Origin: Zoogloeaceae bacterium
GTDB lineage: Bacteria > Pseudomonadota > Gammaproteobacteria > Burkholderiales > Rhodocyclaceae
Length of the DNA stretch: 14,227 nucleotides
Assembly (NCBI GenBank): GCA_031273145.1
Contig: JAISSL010000082.1
Coordinates: 1-14,227, forward strand
Direction of reading: 5' to 3'
The translations under genes and the position numbers were made by a program. Below the pieces are notes generated by a model. The model saw only the letters and a program-made list of their open reading frames with translations, had not been told where the DNA came from and searched no databases. Positions 13,198 through 14,227 of this stretch are shown one piece after another. The first letter of the stretch is position 1; every line of letters starts with the position of its first letter.

Positions 13198-13845
13198 ATG
13201 TCATTTCTTTCACGAATTTTCGGTCAGAAAAACAAATCAAACGCAGAGCGCAATGAAGCGGTTGCGTTAACGCTTCAGCCTTTTGTCGAGACACATCCGC
13301 CCGAACGTCAGGTTGTTCCGGCTCCTGACGAACTTGTTGCGGCCTATGAAGGCATTCTCCCGGCAAGCCTGCTCGAACTGTGGCGTCGGAAGGGACTTGG
13401 CCTGTATGGCAATCTGCAACTCGCCCTGATTGACCCACGGGCGTGGCAACCCGTGCTTGACCGATGGATTATCTCGCCCCCCGGCGCGGTACAACGCATT
13501 CCCATTGCGCTGACGTCCTTCGGCACGCTTCTGTACTACCGCAAACTGACAGCGACGGATGAGGATGTGGCCTACATTGATCCGGTGACCAAGGAGACGG
13601 ATACCCTGGCCTGGAGCCTTGACGATTGCTTCAACGAGTCACTTTGCGAGCAGGATTCGCTTGAGGCTCTCATTTCGCCAGAGCTGGCGCAATCAGCGCG
13701 GCAACAATGCGGGGCGCTTGCGCCCGGTGAAGTCTACGAAGTCAATCAGACGTTGTTGCCCATGCAGGTGCTGCGAATCGAAAAGGTCAATGCGCTCGAT
13801 TTGCACCGCCGCCTTCGTGACGCGGTGGATTCGCCCACGCCGTAG
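13198..13845 (+). CDS. GAD-like/DUF1851 protein, T6SS immunity Tdi1-like
   Basis: A 215-residue protein with the look of the GAD-like domain (PF08887, about residues 25-120) followed by the Tdi1 C-terminal domain (DUF1851, PF08906, about 120-210). Family-like stretches are LLELWRRKGLGLYGNLQLALIDP, then LTSFGTLLYYRK, the FNESLCEQDSLEALISPELAQSA helix, GALAPGEVYEVNQTLLP and ALDLHRRL at the end. Some relatives act as immunity proteins that block type VI secretion DNase effectors (Tde/Tdi pairs). I see no toxin gene upstream, so here it may be an orphan immunity gene. CGGAG lies six bases before the ATG. It has no signal peptide or membrane segment, so it should be cytoplasmic. Its 3' end runs into the convergent gene. 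The domain call is from memory of the family; the immunity role is inferred. Confidence 0.7.
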   Translation: MSFLSRIFGQKNKSNAERNEAVALTLQPFVETHPPERQVVPAPDELVAAYEGILPASLLELWRRKGLGLYGNLQLALIDPRAWQPVLDRWIISPPGAVQRIPIALTSFGTLLYYRKLTATDEDVAYIDPVTKETDTLAWSLDDCFNESLCEQDSLEALISPELAQSARQQCGALAPGEVYEVNQTLLPMQVLRIEKVNALDLHRRLRDAVDSPTP

Positions 13846-14090
13846 GAATCTTTGGTTTTCCATAGACGAAATGGGAACGCAAGGCGGTCTGCCTGTGTGG
13901 CAGATTCACCCCACTTGCCGAGGCTAATCAGGCCGCTCATGTAGTCAGGCTCATGCACCGGAGTGTACATGAGGTGATAGACCGCATAGGCGTTGCCATC
14001 GCTTTTTACAAAGCGCGTAAGGTGAACGGTGTCTTTGCCGCAGCACTCGCATGTCGACACGCTTGACGGTTCAAATTCGATCTCAATCAT
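13746..14090 (-). CDS. Unknown small protein with a CECC motif, probably 3'-truncated
   Basis: I know this only as a family of small uncharacterised proteins starting like MIEIEFEPSSVSTCECCGK and continuing HLTRFV, then NAYAVYHLMYTP, then ISLGKWGE and RLAFPFRLW. The Cys pair CECC may bind a metal. From the ATG at 14090 this resemblance lasts about 80 residues, to DSYGVG near 13841. After that the frame turns into a basic, low-complexity tail (ESTASRRRRCKSS) read from the antisense of the neighbouring gene, where relatives, as I recall them, continue with a conserved acidic segment. The break coincides with the stop codon of that gene (13843-13845), which suggests a recombination junction and a broken gene. 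The 100-bp convergent overlap supports this. An earlier in-frame ATG at 14186 lacks family support. Confidence 0.5.
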   Translation of the reverse strand: MIEIEFEPSSVSTCECCGKDTVHLTRFVKSDGNAYAVYHLMYTPVHEPDYMSGLISLGKWGESATQADRLAFPFRLWKTKDSYGVGESTASRRRRCKSSALTFSIRSTCMGNNV

Positions 14091-14112
14091 GGGTCTGTGA
14101 TACCTGATATGC

Positions 14113-14227
14113 CTAGCGATAGGCTTTACCGAACGGGCAACCGTATTGCTCGCGTATGAATTCACTACTGTGCGGGTGATTGACATCTTCGCTCATGCGT
14201 GGCGGAAAGATGCCGCCCTCAAAACTA
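14113..14227 (-). CDS. C-terminal end of an unidentified protein running off the window
   Basis: From the window edge the minus strand stays open for 37 codons to TAG at 14113-14115: SFEGGIFPPRMSEDVNHPHS, then SEFIREQYGCPFGKAYR. The stop lies 22 bp before the ATG of the next gene on the same strand (14090), a spacing usual inside an operon and in toxin-immunity pairs. The sequence is protein-like and contains HPHS and a Cys, but I cannot name it. A short gene starting at the internal ATG (27 residues) is possible but less likely. Confidence 0.35.
   Translation of the reverse strand, partial: SFEGGIFPPRMSEDVNHPHSSEFIREQYGCPFGKAYR

Noticed and set aside
1..14227. CRISPR array, tRNA, rRNA or intact insertion sequence
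   Set aside because: I saw no regularly spaced direct repeats, no cloverleaf with a T-loop, no rRNA segments and no transposase reading frame.

Overview
The window looks like chromosomal DNA of a betaproteobacterium. Three things point there: a HoxF with a fused HoxE-like N-terminus and a Hox gene order like that of Cupriavidus necator; a BktB-like beta-ketothiolase beside a CobD/CbiB-family membrane protein; and a compact 4.5S RNA-dnaX-ybaB-recR block. Genus cannot be read from the sequence.

Left part (1-4362): the 3' end of a YpsA-type putative molybdenum carrier gene (+), then a minus-strand run. This run is a CobD/CbiB-family membrane protein and a BktB-like thiolase in one likely operon, a strong terminator, and a single-domain bacteriohemerythrin. 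A lipoprotein of unknown function lies upstream on the same strand. A 386-bp gap (4363-4748) is filled with short palindromic repeats.

Centre (4749-9835, minus strand): a complete hoxFUYHW operon. It encodes a bidirectional NAD-linked [NiFe] hydrogenase: diaphorase HoxF and HoxU, hydrogenase HoxY and HoxH, and the HoxH-processing endopeptidase HoxW. The genes overlap or nearly touch, which suggests translational coupling. HoxF starts at TTG behind a near-perfect Shine-Dalgarno. No hyp (NiFe assembly) genes are in the window.

Right of centre (10176-12953, plus strand): a promoter, the 4.5S SRP RNA gene (ffs), dnaX, ybaB and recR. dnaX carries an in-frame A AAA AAG slippery heptamer followed by a -1-frame stop two codons later. 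This is the arrangement that yields the gamma subunit in E. coli.

Right end (12954-14227): an intergenic region with nested inverted repeats and a perfect 12-bp palindrome that contains TATAAT. It is followed by a GAD-like/Tdi1-type (DUF1851) immunity-like gene, a convergent gene that seems to have lost its 3' end, and the last codons of another minus-strand gene that runs off the window. This end looks like an eroded toxin/immunity accessory patch.

The most interesting points are the dnaX frameshift signal, the half-lost [2Fe-2S] ligand set in the HoxE-like domain of HoxF, the palindrome over a -10 box, and the immunity-gene debris. I did not find a clearly new multi-gene system.
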